Origin: BOG-908 sp965198825 | Lineage (GTDB): Bacteria; Pseudomonadota; Alphaproteobacteria; Acetobacterales; Acetobacteraceae | Assembly (NCBI GenBank): GCA_965198825.1 | Contig: CBDAQB010000001.1 | Location: 806,001-870,000, forward strand | Reading direction: 5' to 3' | Length of the DNA: 64,000 bases | Shown here: positions 52,616 to 61,261 of the stretch, piece by piece | How the letters are laid out: every line of letters begins with the position of its first letter | Position numbering within the stretch: position 1 is the stretch's first letter | Translations under genes and position numbers: made by a program | Notes under the pieces: generated by a model | The model's input: only the letters and a program-made list of their open reading frames with translations | The model's database searches: none | Told to the model about the DNA's origin: nothing

Positions 52616-54703
52616 GTGTCTGCTACCGAGCTCGACCGAATTCGCAACATTGGCATTACCGCGCACATCGATGCCGGCAAGACCACGACGACCGAGCGGA
52701 TTCTCTACTACACGGGCGTGTCGCACCGCATCGGCGAGGTGCATGACGGCAACACGACCACCGATTACATGGACCAGGAGCGCGAGCGTGGCATCACGAT
52801 CACCTCGGCCGCTGTCACGTGCGAGTGGAAAGATCACCGCATCAACATCATCGACACGCCGGGCCATATCGATTTCAACATCGAGGTGAACCGCAGCCTT
52901 CGCGTGCTCGACGGCGCGATCTTCATCATCGAGGGCGTCGCCGGCGTGCAGCCGCAGTCCGAGACGAACTGGCGCCTGGCGGACCGCTACAACGTCCCGC
53001 GCGTCATCTTCATCAACAAGCTCGACCGCACCGGCGCTGATTTTTATCGCGCGTTCGACACTCTGAAGGAAAAGCTCGACATCGTGGCGCTGCCCCTGCA
53101 GCTGCCGATCGGCATCGAGGATAATTTCGTCGGCGTCGTCGATCTGGTCGAGATGAAGGCGATTATCTGGGAAGGCGGCGAGCTTGGCGCCAAGTTCCAC
53201 GATGAGGAAATTCCTGCCGACATGCGCGAGAAGGCGCAGGAATATCGTCAGCTCCTGCTCGACACGGCCGTGTCCGTCGATACGGACGCGATGGAGAAGT
53301 ATTTCGAAGATGGCGATGTCGATGTCGCCACGCTGAAGAAGTGCATCAAGAAAGGCACGATTTCGGGCGAGTTCCGCCCGGTGCTTTGCGGCACGGCGTT
53401 CAAGAACAAGGGCGTGCAGCCGCTGCTCGACTCGGTGCTCGACTATCTGCCTTCGCCGATCGACGTGCCGGGTATCAAGGTCGCTGCCGAAGAGGGCGTG
53501 GAAGAGCGCATCGACGACGATCGCCGCGTGATCCCTGCCAACCCGAAGGCGCCGTTTGCCGGGCTGGCGTTCAAGATCATCAACGACAAGTATGGCACGC
53601 TGACTTTCGTGCGCGTCTATGCCGGCACCCTGAAGCAGGGCGACATGGTGCAGAACACCACTAAGGATCACCGCGAGCGTATTGGCCGCATGTTCCAGAT
53701 GCATGCCGACAAGCGGCAGGAGATCAAGGAAGTCTTCGCAGGCGACATTGCGGCGTTCGTGGGGCTGAAGGACACCGGCACCGGCGATACGCTGGCGAGC
53801 GCCGAGGACCCTGTCATCCTGGAGCGCATGGCGTTCCCGATCCCGGTTATCGACATCTCGGTCGAGCCGAAGACCAAGGATGGCGTCGAGAAGATGACGC
53901 TCGGCCTGCAGAAGTTGGCTGGCGAGGATCCCAGCCTGCGTCTGAAGACGGACCAGGAAACCGGCCAGACCATCCTTTCCGGGATGGGTGAACTGCATCT
54001 CGAGATTATCATCGACCGGCTGCGCCGCGAGTATGGCGTGGACGCGAACGTGGGCGCTCCGCAGGTCGCGTATCGCGAGACGATCAGCAAGAGCCACACC
54101 GAAACCTACACCCACAAAAAGCAGTCGGGTGGTTCGGGCCAGTACGCCGAAGTAAAGGTCGTATTCGAGCCGAAGGAGCGGAACACCGGCATCGAGTTCG
54201 AGAACAAGGTCGTCGGCGGCACCGTGCCGAAGGAGTACATCCCGGCGGTCGAGAAGGGCATCAAGGTGCAAGCCGATACAGGCGTGCTCGCCGGCTTCCC
54301 GACAGTGGATTTCAAATACACGCTGATCGACGGCAAGTACCACGACGTCGACTCCTCGGCTCTTGCCTTCGAAATCGCGGCGAAAGCCTGCTTCCGCGAG
54401 GGCATGAAGAAGGCCGGCCCGGTCATCCTCGAGCCGATCATGGACGTGGAATGCACTACGCCGCAGGATCACGTGGGCGACGTGGTGGGCGACCTCAATC
54501 GCCGCCGTGGCATGATCCAGAACCAGGAGAGCTCGGGCTCGACGGTGATTGTGCGTGCGCATGTGCCGCTGAAGGAGATGTTCGGCTACATCTCGCATCT
54601 TCGCTCCATGACGAAGGGCCGCGCGTCCTTCACCATGCAGTTCCACCATTACGATCCAGTGCCGCGCAACGTGGCGGACGAGATCATGGCGAAGAGCGCC
54701 TAG
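52616..54703 (+). CDS. fusA: Elongation factor G
   Basis: 695 residues from GTG 52616. The GTPase has IRNIGITAHIDAGKTTTTERILYYTG, MDQERERGITITSAAVT, IIDTPGHIDFNIEV and FINKLDRTGADFYRAFD. Domain IV has GGSGQYAEVKVVFEP and domain V ends MTKGRASFTMQFHHYDPVP. EF-G drives ribosomal translocation and recycling. It is not next to rpsL-rpsG or tuf, so either the str operon is split or this is a second copy. A terminator follows at 54758. Confidence 0.96.
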   Translation: MSATELDRIRNIGITAHIDAGKTTTTERILYYTGVSHRIGEVHDGNTTTDYMDQERERGITITSAAVTCEWKDHRINIIDTPGHIDFNIEVNRSLRVLDGAIFIIEGVAGVQPQSETNWRLADRYNVPRVIFINKLDRTGADFYRAFDTLKEKLDIVALPLQLPIGIEDNFVGVVDLVEMKAIIWEGGELGAKFHDEEIPADMREKAQEYRQLLLDTAVSVDTDAMEKYFEDGDVDVATLKKCIKKGTISGEFRPVLCGTAFKNKGVQPLLDSVLDYLPSPIDVPGIKVAAEEGVEERIDDDRRVIPANPKAPFAGLAFKIINDKYGTLTFVRVYAGTLKQGDMVQNTTKDHRERIGRMFQMHADKRQEIKEVFAGDIAAFVGLKDTGTGDTLASAEDPVILERMAFPIPVIDISVEPKTKDGVEKMTLGLQKLAGEDPSLRLKTDQETGQTILSGMGELHLEIIIDRLRREYGVDANVGAPQVAYRETISKSHTETYTHKKQSGGSGQYAEVKVVFEPKERNTGIEFENKVVGGTVPKEYIPAVEKGIKVQADTGVLAGFPTVDFKYTLIDGKYHDVDSSALAFEIAAKACFREGMKKAGPVILEPIMDVECTTPQDHVGDVVGDLNRRRGMIQNQESSGSTVIVRAHVPLKEMFGYISHLRSMTKGRASFTMQFHHYDPVPRNVADEIMAKSA

Positions 54704-54757
54704 CAGCCTAGGATTAGGTAGCTCCTCGCCGGAAAGGGACTGTCGGCTAAACCGCCG

Positions 54758-54792
54758 AAACGCCGCAGGCCAACATGGCTTGCGGCGTTTTT
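54758..54792 (+). terminator. Rho-independent terminator after fusA
   Basis: AAACGCCGCA (54758-54767) pairs with TGCGGCGTTT (54781-54790), with inner GGCC/GGCT contacts, and a TTTTT run follows within the second arm. It lies 55 nt after the fusA stop and before radC. Confidence 0.85.
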
Positions 54793-54837
54793 CTGAAGCT
54801 ATTACGTTTCTTTAACGCAACGTAATAGGGTGGGCTT

Positions 54838-55704
54838 GTGTGGGGTCGAAAGGCGAAGCCGGCTGATGCGGCCGCGTCATGGAAGCCGGACGAGCAGCAC
54901 CCTGACCCGTCTCACCGCGGCTTCGAGGATTCGGTGGCACGAGCGGCGGAGTTTATTGCCGATAGCCAGCGCGAGCCGGCGGTCGCCGATGCCGCTCACA
55001 GCGATAGCAACGTGGTTGCCCGCCCTTTCGTCAACGAGGGTCCTCAAGGGCACCGCAAGCGGATGCGGCAGCGGTTGCTCGAACGAGGGCCGGATTCGCT
55101 CGCCGACTACGAACTGCTCGAGATGCTGCTTTTCTTTGCCCAGCCCACGGGAGACACAAAGCCGGTGGCCAAGCGGCTGATCAACCGTTTCGGCAGCTAC
55201 GCGGCGGCACTATCAGCACCCACCCAGGCCTTGAGCGAGGTCTCCGGCATCGGACCGGTCAGCGTAGCGGCCTTTCGGCTGGTTCACGCCGCCGCCGTTC
55301 GCCTGGCACGCGCGGAAGTGCTCGACCGGATTGTCCTGAGCAATTGGGACCAGCTTATGGATTACCTTCAGATCGCCATGGCCCGTGAGAGGGTGGAGCA
55401 ATTTCGCATCCTGTTCCTGGATACGAAAAACCAACTGATCGCCGACGAAGTGCAGGGGCGCGGAACAATCAACCACACACCCGTGTATCCGCGTGAAGTC
55501 GCCAGACGAGCACTGGAGCTATTCGCTGCCGCCATCATCCTTGTGCATAATCACCCAAGCGGGGATCCAACGCCGTCGCGTGCCGACATCGATATGACGG
55601 AGCAGATCAGGCGGGTATTGAAGATGCTCGATATTACGTTGCATGACCATGTCATCGTTGGGAATGGTCGATGGATAAGCTTGAGCAAGGAAGGATTTCT
55701 TTAG
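54838..55704 (+). CDS. radC: RadC family JAB domain protein
   Basis: 288 residues. After a low-complexity N-terminus (about 1-65) come a helix-hairpin-helix part (LSEVSGIGPVSVAAFRLVHA) and the JAMM/JAB metal motif in LVHNHPSGDPTPSRADIDMT, with the upstream Glu in FLDTKNQLIADEVQGRGTINHTPVYPREV. The family was once linked to DNA repair but its molecular role is unresolved. GTG 54838 is assigned; the divergent N-terminus makes a later start possible. It is convergent with the cytochrome c gene across repeat R12. Confidence 0.92.
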   Translation: MWGRKAKPADAAASWKPDEQHPDPSHRGFEDSVARAAEFIADSQREPAVADAAHSDSNVVARPFVNEGPQGHRKRMRQRLLERGPDSLADYELLEMLLFFAQPTGDTKPVAKRLINRFGSYAAALSAPTQALSEVSGIGPVSVAAFRLVHAAAVRLARAEVLDRIVLSNWDQLMDYLQIAMARERVEQFRILFLDTKNQLIADEVQGRGTINHTPVYPREVARRALELFAAAIILVHNHPSGDPTPSRADIDMTEQIRRVLKMLDITLHDHVIVGNGRWISLSKEGFL

Positions 55705-55728
55705 CAAGCACAGCAAGCACATCTTTTT

Positions 55729-55838
55729 TGAAAAAAGAAGCAAAAAACTTTTGGATGCTTAGGTGGCGCTATTTCTCACGCTCCACCAAAAGTCGCAAAA
55801 TTTTCGGTTCCTTTTTTTACACAAAATAAAACTGCTTA
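55729..55838. repeat. Repeat R12: degenerate two-armed copy
   Basis: The left arm ATCTTTTTTGAAAAAAGAAG, then CAAAAAACTTTTGG, lacks the first part of the outer stem. The right arm is GGTTCCTTTTTTTACACAAA, then ATAAAAC, with several mismatches. The spacer resembles no other copy closely (GCTTAGGTGGCGC). It lies between convergent radC and the cytochrome c gene. Confidence 0.8.
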
Positions 55839-55841
55839 CTT

Positions 55842-57404
55842 CTACATCTGTCCTTTGCTGACAACCTGGGTGTAAACGCGCTCGCTAAACTGATCGAGCA
55901 TGTCAACCTTGTCGGCTTGTGTCCCCGTAGACGCTTCAGCAACCGGACAGTAGGCAATTGTTAGGCTGTTAACGATATCCGCCTGCTTTGCGTTAGGTGC
56001 TGCCTTGCGAACTTCGGAAATCAGGTCGTCGGAAACCTGCAGGATGTTGTCCAGAGTGACGCTTTTGAGTTTCGCTTGAACAGCCGGCGTCTCGACGACT
56101 GTAGCCAGGTCCTTTTCAACGACCTTTGGGCAACCGCCTTCGGCGTTCAGCGACATCAAGGAGTGGATCTTCGGCCGGAGCGCCGCCACTTCGCCAGGAC
56201 CAGTGGTGGCAGGCGCCTTGTTTCCCCAGGATTGCCGAACGTAGTTGACCGCGTCAGCGACTTCCTGATCGGTCATGCGGACGCCGACTGCTGGCATCGG
56301 TGAATAGGTGCTTTGCGCTTCAATGCCGCCGAGAACGACCTTGATGACGGTCTCAGCACCGCCTGCCAGCACAGCGCCGTTTCCTGCAAGCGCTGGCACT
56401 GCGCCGGTGAGACCCTGCCCATTTTCTTGATGGCAGGATGCGCAATTGTTGAGATATGCCTGCGCGCCCACCGGCCGTATTCCGGTGAAGCCAGTCTCCT
56501 GCACAAACTTCTTGTTCGCTTTCGCCGGCGTGCTCTTGAGGTAGGCGACGACATCATGCAAGTCGGCGTCGGTCAATTTGGCAAGGCTCTCGTGCATCGT
56601 TTGCGCCATCGGGCCTACGACCACGCCCATCGAATTCGAGTGGCCGGTCTTTAGATATTGGAAGACCGCTTCGTCAGTGTAGCGGCCGATCCCTTGCTTG
56701 GGGTCGGAGGTGATATTCGGCGCATACCATTTGTCGATCGGACCGCCTTGCAAAGCTTGGGCGGCTTCGGTGTCGCCGAGCAGATTTCTACCATTGTGGC
56801 ACTCGCCGCAGTGGCCCAAGCCCTGGACGATGTAGGCGCCGCGGTTCACCTCGGCGGACTGGTTGGGGTCGGGCTTGAATTCGCCCGCCTTGAGGAAGAC
56901 TGCGTCCCAGCCGATCAGTGCCGACCGGATGTTGAAGGGAAACATGAGTTTCAAGGGTTTGCGAGGCGCGTTCACCGGTTGCAGGGAGAACAGATACGCC
57001 TTGATGGCGAGCACGTCGTCCCGGCGAACCTTGGTGTACCAAGGGAACGGCATGACCGGATAGAGATGTTCGCCCTTGCTGTTGATGCCTTGGTGGAACA
57101 CCCGGTAGAACTGGTCGTCGGTGTAGTTGCCTATGCCAGTAACGCGGTCTGGCGTGATGTTGGGGGTCGAAATCGGGCCGAATGGCGTGTTCATGTAAAG
57201 GCCACCGGCAAACTTCTGGCCGTTCGGGGCGGTGTGGCAGGCCTCGCAGTCGCCCATCGTCGTCAGGTATTTGCCATGCGCGATCATTGCAGCGTCAGAT
57301 GTCGATTGTGCTGCTGGCGCCGGTTCAGGAGCAGCCAGCGCGGCGCTCATGGGCAAGGTGCCCAGGCATGTTGCAAGAGCGGCCGCGCGCATGGTCTTCG
57401 CCAT
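55842..57404 (-). CDS. Triheme cytochrome c, alcohol dehydrogenase cytochrome subunit (AdhB) type, with extra C-terminal domain
   Basis: 520 residues. The signal peptide ends SAALA. Three CxxCH heme sites are visible: CEACH (about 53), CGECH (about 200) and CASCH (about 327), with matching distal Met regions (YPVMPFPWY, YSPMPAVGVRM). This triheme layout is that of subunit II of membrane-bound PQQ alcohol/sugar dehydrogenases, which pass electrons to ubiquinone. The C-terminal ~115 residues, with two Cys (GGCPKVV and IAYCPVA), are not part of the usual family. No dehydrogenase gene is adjacent, so the partner is unknown. Confidence 0.87.
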   Translation of the reverse strand: MAKTMRAAALATCLGTLPMSAALAAPEPAPAAQSTSDAAMIAHGKYLTTMGDCEACHTAPNGQKFAGGLYMNTPFGPISTPNITPDRVTGIGNYTDDQFYRVFHQGINSKGEHLYPVMPFPWYTKVRRDDVLAIKAYLFSLQPVNAPRKPLKLMFPFNIRSALIGWDAVFLKAGEFKPDPNQSAEVNRGAYIVQGLGHCGECHNGRNLLGDTEAAQALQGGPIDKWYAPNITSDPKQGIGRYTDEAVFQYLKTGHSNSMGVVVGPMAQTMHESLAKLTDADLHDVVAYLKSTPAKANKKFVQETGFTGIRPVGAQAYLNNCASCHQENGQGLTGAVPALAGNGAVLAGGAETVIKVVLGGIEAQSTYSPMPAVGVRMTDQEVADAVNYVRQSWGNKAPATTGPGEVAALRPKIHSLMSLNAEGGCPKVVEKDLATVVETPAVQAKLKSVTLDNILQVSDDLISEVRKAAPNAKQADIVNSLTIAYCPVAEASTGTQADKVDMLDQFSERVYTQVVSKGQM

Positions 57405-57483
57405 CTGATTCTCCCTCAGGCGAACAAACTGCGGCGCGTCGGTTGGGTTCCATGTCTTGCCTAGGCGCTGACAGGAGATTTTT

Positions 57484-58014
57484 GTGAGTTCGACCGAGCA
57501 TGAGCACCGGCCGAGCGAGCCTCTTCAAAGCTGGATGAAGTCGGCTGCGGCCCTGTTTCTGTGGGCGGAGCATGTCGCCTACATGGCGCTTGGACTGTTG
57601 CTCGCGATCACGGCGCTTATGGCTTTGGCTGGTGCTGCCGCCTTGCTGGTGCAAGGCATTGGCGACTGGAGCGGCACGAAGACGATTTTCGACATCATGG
57701 AACGGCTGCTGTTCGTTCTGATGCTCATCGAAATCATGCACACTGTCCGCGCCTCGCTTAGCTCCGGCACTCTGAGTTCGGAGCCATTCCTGGTGGTGGG
57801 GCTCATCGCCTCGATCAGGCGTGTGCTCGTTATCACCCTGGAGTCGTCGGACCTTTCGCATAACGCCAATGGGTCACCCGCTTCGGAGCATTTGTTCCGC
57901 GCCGCGATGATCGAATTGGGCGTGCTCGGTATGCTGATCCTCGTCATGGTCGTCTCGATCTATGTGCTTCATCAGACGAGAAAAGGAGCGGATGCCGAGG
58001 CTGAGGCGGAGTGA
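57484..58014 (+). CDS. PsiE-like membrane protein
   Basis: 176 residues from GTG 57484, with AGGAG 57473 upstream. About four hydrophobic stretches: HVAYMALGLLLAITALMALAGAAALL, MERLLFVLMLIEIMHTV, EPFLVVGLIASIRRVLVITLE and MIELGVLGMLILVMVVSIYVL. The LLFVLMLIEIMHTVR and FLVVGLIASIRRVLVIT segments fit the phosphate-starvation-inducible PsiE family. Function is not known in detail. It is divergent from the cytochrome c gene. Confidence 0.75.
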   Translation: MSSTEHEHRPSEPLQSWMKSAAALFLWAEHVAYMALGLLLAITALMALAGAAALLVQGIGDWSGTKTIFDIMERLLFVLMLIEIMHTVRASLSSGTLSSEPFLVVGLIASIRRVLVITLESSDLSHNANGSPASEHLFRAAMIELGVLGMLILVMVVSIYVLHQTRKGADAEAEAE

Positions 58015-58133
58015 ACCGGGCTCCTCGGCCTCGTCACAATCCGAAACTTTTCCGACATGATTTTGACGAGGTCGATCCCTATCTAGGGTCCGCATCCGCA
58101 GTGGATGACGACGACTGAATGGAGATCACGATC

Positions 58134-58460
58134 ATGAAGGGATGGTTCTCTCGTTCGAAGCGCCTCCTGGCTGGCGCGGCTCTGCTCGGCGCGTTGGCGG
58201 TGCCCGTTGTGGCGTCGCAACCTGCCGAGGCTGGATGGGGAGGCTGGCATGGCGGTTGGGGTTGGCACGGCGGCTGGGGATGGCGTGGCGGCTTCGCGAT
58301 CGGGCTTCCGCCGATCGTTGTTGGCGGCCCGGTTTATGCTCCGGCCTATGGCTATGCGCCCTACCGTTACGCTCCCTACGGCTACGCTCCGGCATACCGT
58401 TGGCTGCCGGCTCATTACACACCCTGGGGCGCATACGTTCCCGGGCACTGGGTCTACTAG
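58134..58460 (+). CDS. Secreted Gly/Trp/Tyr/Pro-rich protein
   Basis: 108 residues from ATG 58134 (an upstream ATG at 58119 adds five). A signal peptide ends near QPAEA. The mature part has a GWGGWHGGWGWHGGWGW repeat, then YAPAYGYAPYRYAPYGYAPA. Such small exported repeats resemble YXWGXW-type or RcnB-like surface proteins of Acetobacteraceae, but no catalytic motif is present. Its TAG overlaps the convergent stop of the GT87 gene in a shared CTAG. Function unknown. Confidence 0.7.
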   Translation: MKGWFSRSKRLLAGAALLGALAVPVVASQPAEAGWGGWHGGWGWHGGWGWRGGFAIGLPPIVVGGPVYAPAYGYAPYRYAPYGYAPAYRWLPAHYTPWGAYVPGHWVY

Positions 58461-59737
58461 ACCCAGCTCGCCGGCTTGATACTGACCGGTCCTGCGAAGC
58501 GGGACCGGTCAGGCTGCTCTGGCGACTGTGAGTTGTCGCGTGCAGTTCGCATGACGACGAGGACAGCAAACCCAAGAAGCGAGGCCGTTCCGATCGGAAG
58601 CCGGAGATATTCTGCGGCGAGACTCTCGAAGAGGGGAATAACGGCGACGGCGGCAAGGAGAGACTTCTGCCAGGGCATGAAGCCGCGGTCGAAGCCGTGC
58701 GAAATGACGAGAGCGATGGCCGGCGAAAGCACGACAAGGTCGTATTCGAAGCAGTAGGGCGTGCAGAGCAGGCTGGCGACCATCAGCAGGGCCATTTTAA
58801 GGCGCATGTCACCGTCTCCTCGCCAGACCACAGCAACTGCGGTCAGGGCCGCGATGGCGGTGACGCCTTGCGCCATCCAAGCAACGGCTGGCCTAAAACC
58901 CCAGAGGCGAACGGCCGCGAAAACCGACTCGAGTTTGAACCACTCTACCGCACCGCGCGAAAAAACCAGGTTTCCCGCCGTATGAAGGCTGGCGGCGAAA
59001 ACCACCCACGAGTGCCAACCGAAGACTATCGTGCTGACCAGCCCGAGCAGCCCTGCGGTGCCCGAGGCGGCGGCGATTGTTGTCCAGTGTCGGCCGGCCA
59101 GGAGGGCGACAGGAATGGCCAGCCCGAGTTGTGGCTTGTAGGCCATGCAGGCGAACAGGGTTCCTGCGAGCGCAGGCCGTCGATCGATTGTCGCCGCCGC
59201 CAATCCTGCCAGGCCTGCGGTGAGTGTCCCTATCTGTCCGTAGCCAAGATTGACCATCACGCTCGGAGCACCCAAGGCGCAGAGCAGGGCCAGTCGTCGA
59301 GGCAGGATGGCGCGAATAGATCGGGCATAAAGCACGAGCATCAAACCCTGCTCGACCAAAGCTCCGACCAGGTAAGGTATCATTGCGAAGAGGGCCGCTA
59401 CCCCAAGGCAGAACGGCGGATAGACGAAGACGTAAAGCGGCGCGTCCTGACCAAACAGGCGCTTCATGTTGGCGACGTGGGCTGCCGGGTCGTAGGGCGC
59501 TAATGGGTGGCCTTGCAAAACGGATTGGCCGGCGGCCCATATCTGGCTGAAGTCGCGTCCGGCTTGCGTGCGGCCGGCCCCAGAGGCGTGCAAGCCAAGA
59601 CAAATTTGGTAGATCAGCAGGCAGATATAGAGGGCAATTGCGATGCCCGCGTAGGCGCGCAATCGGTCTCGCGTGAGCCAGCTACCGTTACGGAGGGAGC
59701 GAATAGCGCTCGCGAGTTCGGTTCGTCCGGTTGTCAC
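58457..59737 (-). CDS. GT87 family (DUF2029) membrane glycosyltransferase
   Basis: 426 residues, GTG start at 59737. About ten membrane helices. GRDFSQIWAAGQSVLQGHPLAPYDP and APLYVFVYPPFCLGVAALFA after the first helix are the typical GT87 catalytic-loop signature with its acidic residue. NLGYGQIGTL and CMAYKPQLGLAIPVALLAGR also fit. GT87 proteins use polyprenyl-phosphate sugars, mostly mannose. It is a single gene; its stop overlaps the convergent secreted-protein gene. Confidence 0.85.
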   Translation of the reverse strand: MTTGRTELASAIRSLRNGSWLTRDRLRAYAGIAIALYICLLIYQICLGLHASGAGRTQAGRDFSQIWAAGQSVLQGHPLAPYDPAAHVANMKRLFGQDAPLYVFVYPPFCLGVAALFAMIPYLVGALVEQGLMLVLYARSIRAILPRRLALLCALGAPSVMVNLGYGQIGTLTAGLAGLAAATIDRRPALAGTLFACMAYKPQLGLAIPVALLAGRHWTTIAAASGTAGLLGLVSTIVFGWHSWVVFAASLHTAGNLVFSRGAVEWFKLESVFAAVRLWGFRPAVAWMAQGVTAIAALTAVAVVWRGDGDMRLKMALLMVASLLCTPYCFEYDLVVLSPAIALVISHGFDRGFMPWQKSLLAAVAVIPLFESLAAEYLRLPIGTASLLGFAVLVVMRTARDNSQSPEQPDRSRFAGPVSIKPASWV

Positions 59738-59781
59738 GACGTCTTCCGACGATGCCGCCGGGAGGCGCCTTGATCCAAGCC

Positions 59782-60294
59782 CTAGAGCCTTTGCCTAGCT
59801 GCGGTGGCGAGCTGGTCAACGCGCTCGTTCTTGGGATCGCCGGAATGGCCGCGGACCCAGAGCCATTCCACTTTGTGGCGGGCCGACGCGTCCAAAAGCC
59901 TGCGCCATAGATCCATGTTGGCGACAGGGTCGCCCGACGCGTTGCGCCAGTTCTTGCGCACCCATCCGGCGCTCCAGCGGGTGATGCCGTTACGAACATA
60001 TTCGCTGTCCGTATGGACCGTGACGATGCAGGGGCGGTTGAGCGCTTCGAGGGCGGCGGCCGCAGCGGTGAGTTCCATGCGGTTGTTCGTAGTGGCTGGA
60101 TCGGCGCCTGAGAGTTCACGCTCCTGACCGCGGAAGCAGAGAAGGGCGGCCCAGCCGCCCGGGCCGGGGTTCGGCTTGCAGCCGCCGTCGGTCCAGATCG
60201 TGACCTTCTCGGCAGCTAGGCGCTCACCCGGCGCCAGATCGCCCGCAGCAGCTAGGCCTGAGGCGGTGGGGGCAGCATCAAAGTCCGTAGGCAT
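59782..60294 (-). CDS. rnhA: Ribonuclease HI
   Basis: 170 residues. An N-terminal leader of about 30 residues precedes the RNase H fold, IWTDGGCKPNPGPGGWAALL (first Asp), NNRMELTAAAAALEAL (Glu), VTVHTDSEYVRNGITRW (Asp), and VRGHSGDPKNERVDQLA (His loop and last Asp). It removes RNA from RNA:DNA hybrids. The start overlaps the 3' end of thrB by 17 nt, and the order ispH-thrB-rnhA is typical for alphaproteobacteria. Confidence 0.97.
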   Translation of the reverse strand: MPTDFDAAPTASGLAAAGDLAPGERLAAEKVTIWTDGGCKPNPGPGGWAALLCFRGQERELSGADPATTNNRMELTAAAAALEALNRPCIVTVHTDSEYVRNGITRWSAGWVRKNWRNASGDPVANMDLWRRLLDASARHKVEWLWVRGHSGDPKNERVDQLATAARQRL

Positions 60295-61237
60295 GGAAGT
60301 CCTTGGTGCCCAGGTGAAAGCGGAGGCGGCGCAGATAATCCAACGGATCCTTCGGTGTCACAAAGGCGCCTTTGGGTGTGTTCAGCCAATCATAGAGGCG
60401 GGTGAGCAGGAAGCGCAGTGCGGCGCCTTGCGCAAGCACGGGCAAGGCTGTGCGCTCCTCGTCGTTCAAGCTGCGCACGGACTCGTAGCCGCTGAGCAAG
60501 GCGCGCGCGCGGGTGAGATTGAAGGAGAAGTCCGGCTCGAAGCACCAGGCATTGAGGCAGACCGCGATGTCGTAGGCGAGGAAGTCGGTGCAAGCGAAAT
60601 AAAAATCGATCAGGCCAGACAGGCGCCCGTCGAGGAAGAAGACGTTGTCGGGGAAGAGGTCGGCGTGGATGTGTCCGCGCGGGAGATGGGTAGGCCAGGC
60701 ATCGATGATCCGTCGCTCCGTCAGCGTCAGTTCCTCTGCCAGCCCCTGGAGAACCTCGTCCGCGCGCGCGTTGCACCGTGACAGCAGCGGCGGCCAGGCG
60801 TCTGGACCCAGTGCGTTGCGGCGGTCCGTGGGGAAATCAGCGCCTGCGACATGCAGTTGCGCCAGGGCTTCTCCCAGCGGACGGCAGTGGGCCTGGGTGA
60901 CACGGCGGGGCCACACGCCTGGCAGGAAGGTCGTAATGGCAGCGTGTCGGCCGCAAAGCATGCGCAAAGCGGATCCGTCGGCGCCCGCGACGGGGAGCGG
61001 GCAGGAAACGCCGTTCCCAGCAAGGTGCCGCATCAGCCCCAGGAACCAGGGCAGGTCGGCGGGATCGACGCGCTTTTCATAAAGCGTGAGGATGTAATCG
61101 CCCGCTGTCGTGCGCAGCGAGAAATTACTGTTTTCGACGCCTTCGGCGATACCCCGAAAGGCGGTCAATGTGCCGATGTCGTACTCACCGAGGAAGGCGA
61201 TCAGCGCCTCATCGGAGACATCGGTATAAACGGCCAC
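60278..61237 (-). CDS. thrB: Homoserine kinase, APH-fold type
   Basis: 319 residues. The protein-kinase-like APH fold has FRGIAEGVENSNFSLRTTAGDYILTLYEKR (nucleotide loop and Lys), LPRGHIHADLFPDNVFF (catalytic loop with Asp) and LSGLIDFYFACTDFLAYD (metal Asp). It phosphorylates homoserine in threonine synthesis; this ThrB type replaces the GHMP kinase in alphaproteobacteria. It lies 24 nt after ispH and overlaps rnhA. Confidence 0.96.
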   Translation of the reverse strand: MAVYTDVSDEALIAFLGEYDIGTLTAFRGIAEGVENSNFSLRTTAGDYILTLYEKRVDPADLPWFLGLMRHLAGNGVSCPLPVAGADGSALRMLCGRHAAITTFLPGVWPRRVTQAHCRPLGEALAQLHVAGADFPTDRRNALGPDAWPPLLSRCNARADEVLQGLAEELTLTERRIIDAWPTHLPRGHIHADLFPDNVFFLDGRLSGLIDFYFACTDFLAYDIAVCLNAWCFEPDFSFNLTRARALLSGYESVRSLNDEERTALPVLAQGAALRFLLTRLYDWLNTPKGAFVTPKDPLDYLRRLRFHLGTKDFHAYGL

Positions 61238-61261
61238 GGCCGGCGCGGCGCTAGGGTGTGG

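Noticed and set aside
52520..54649. 709-codon minus-strand open frame opposite fusA
   Set aside because: It mirrors EF-G codon bias and has no recognisable domain; EF-G on the plus strand is certain.
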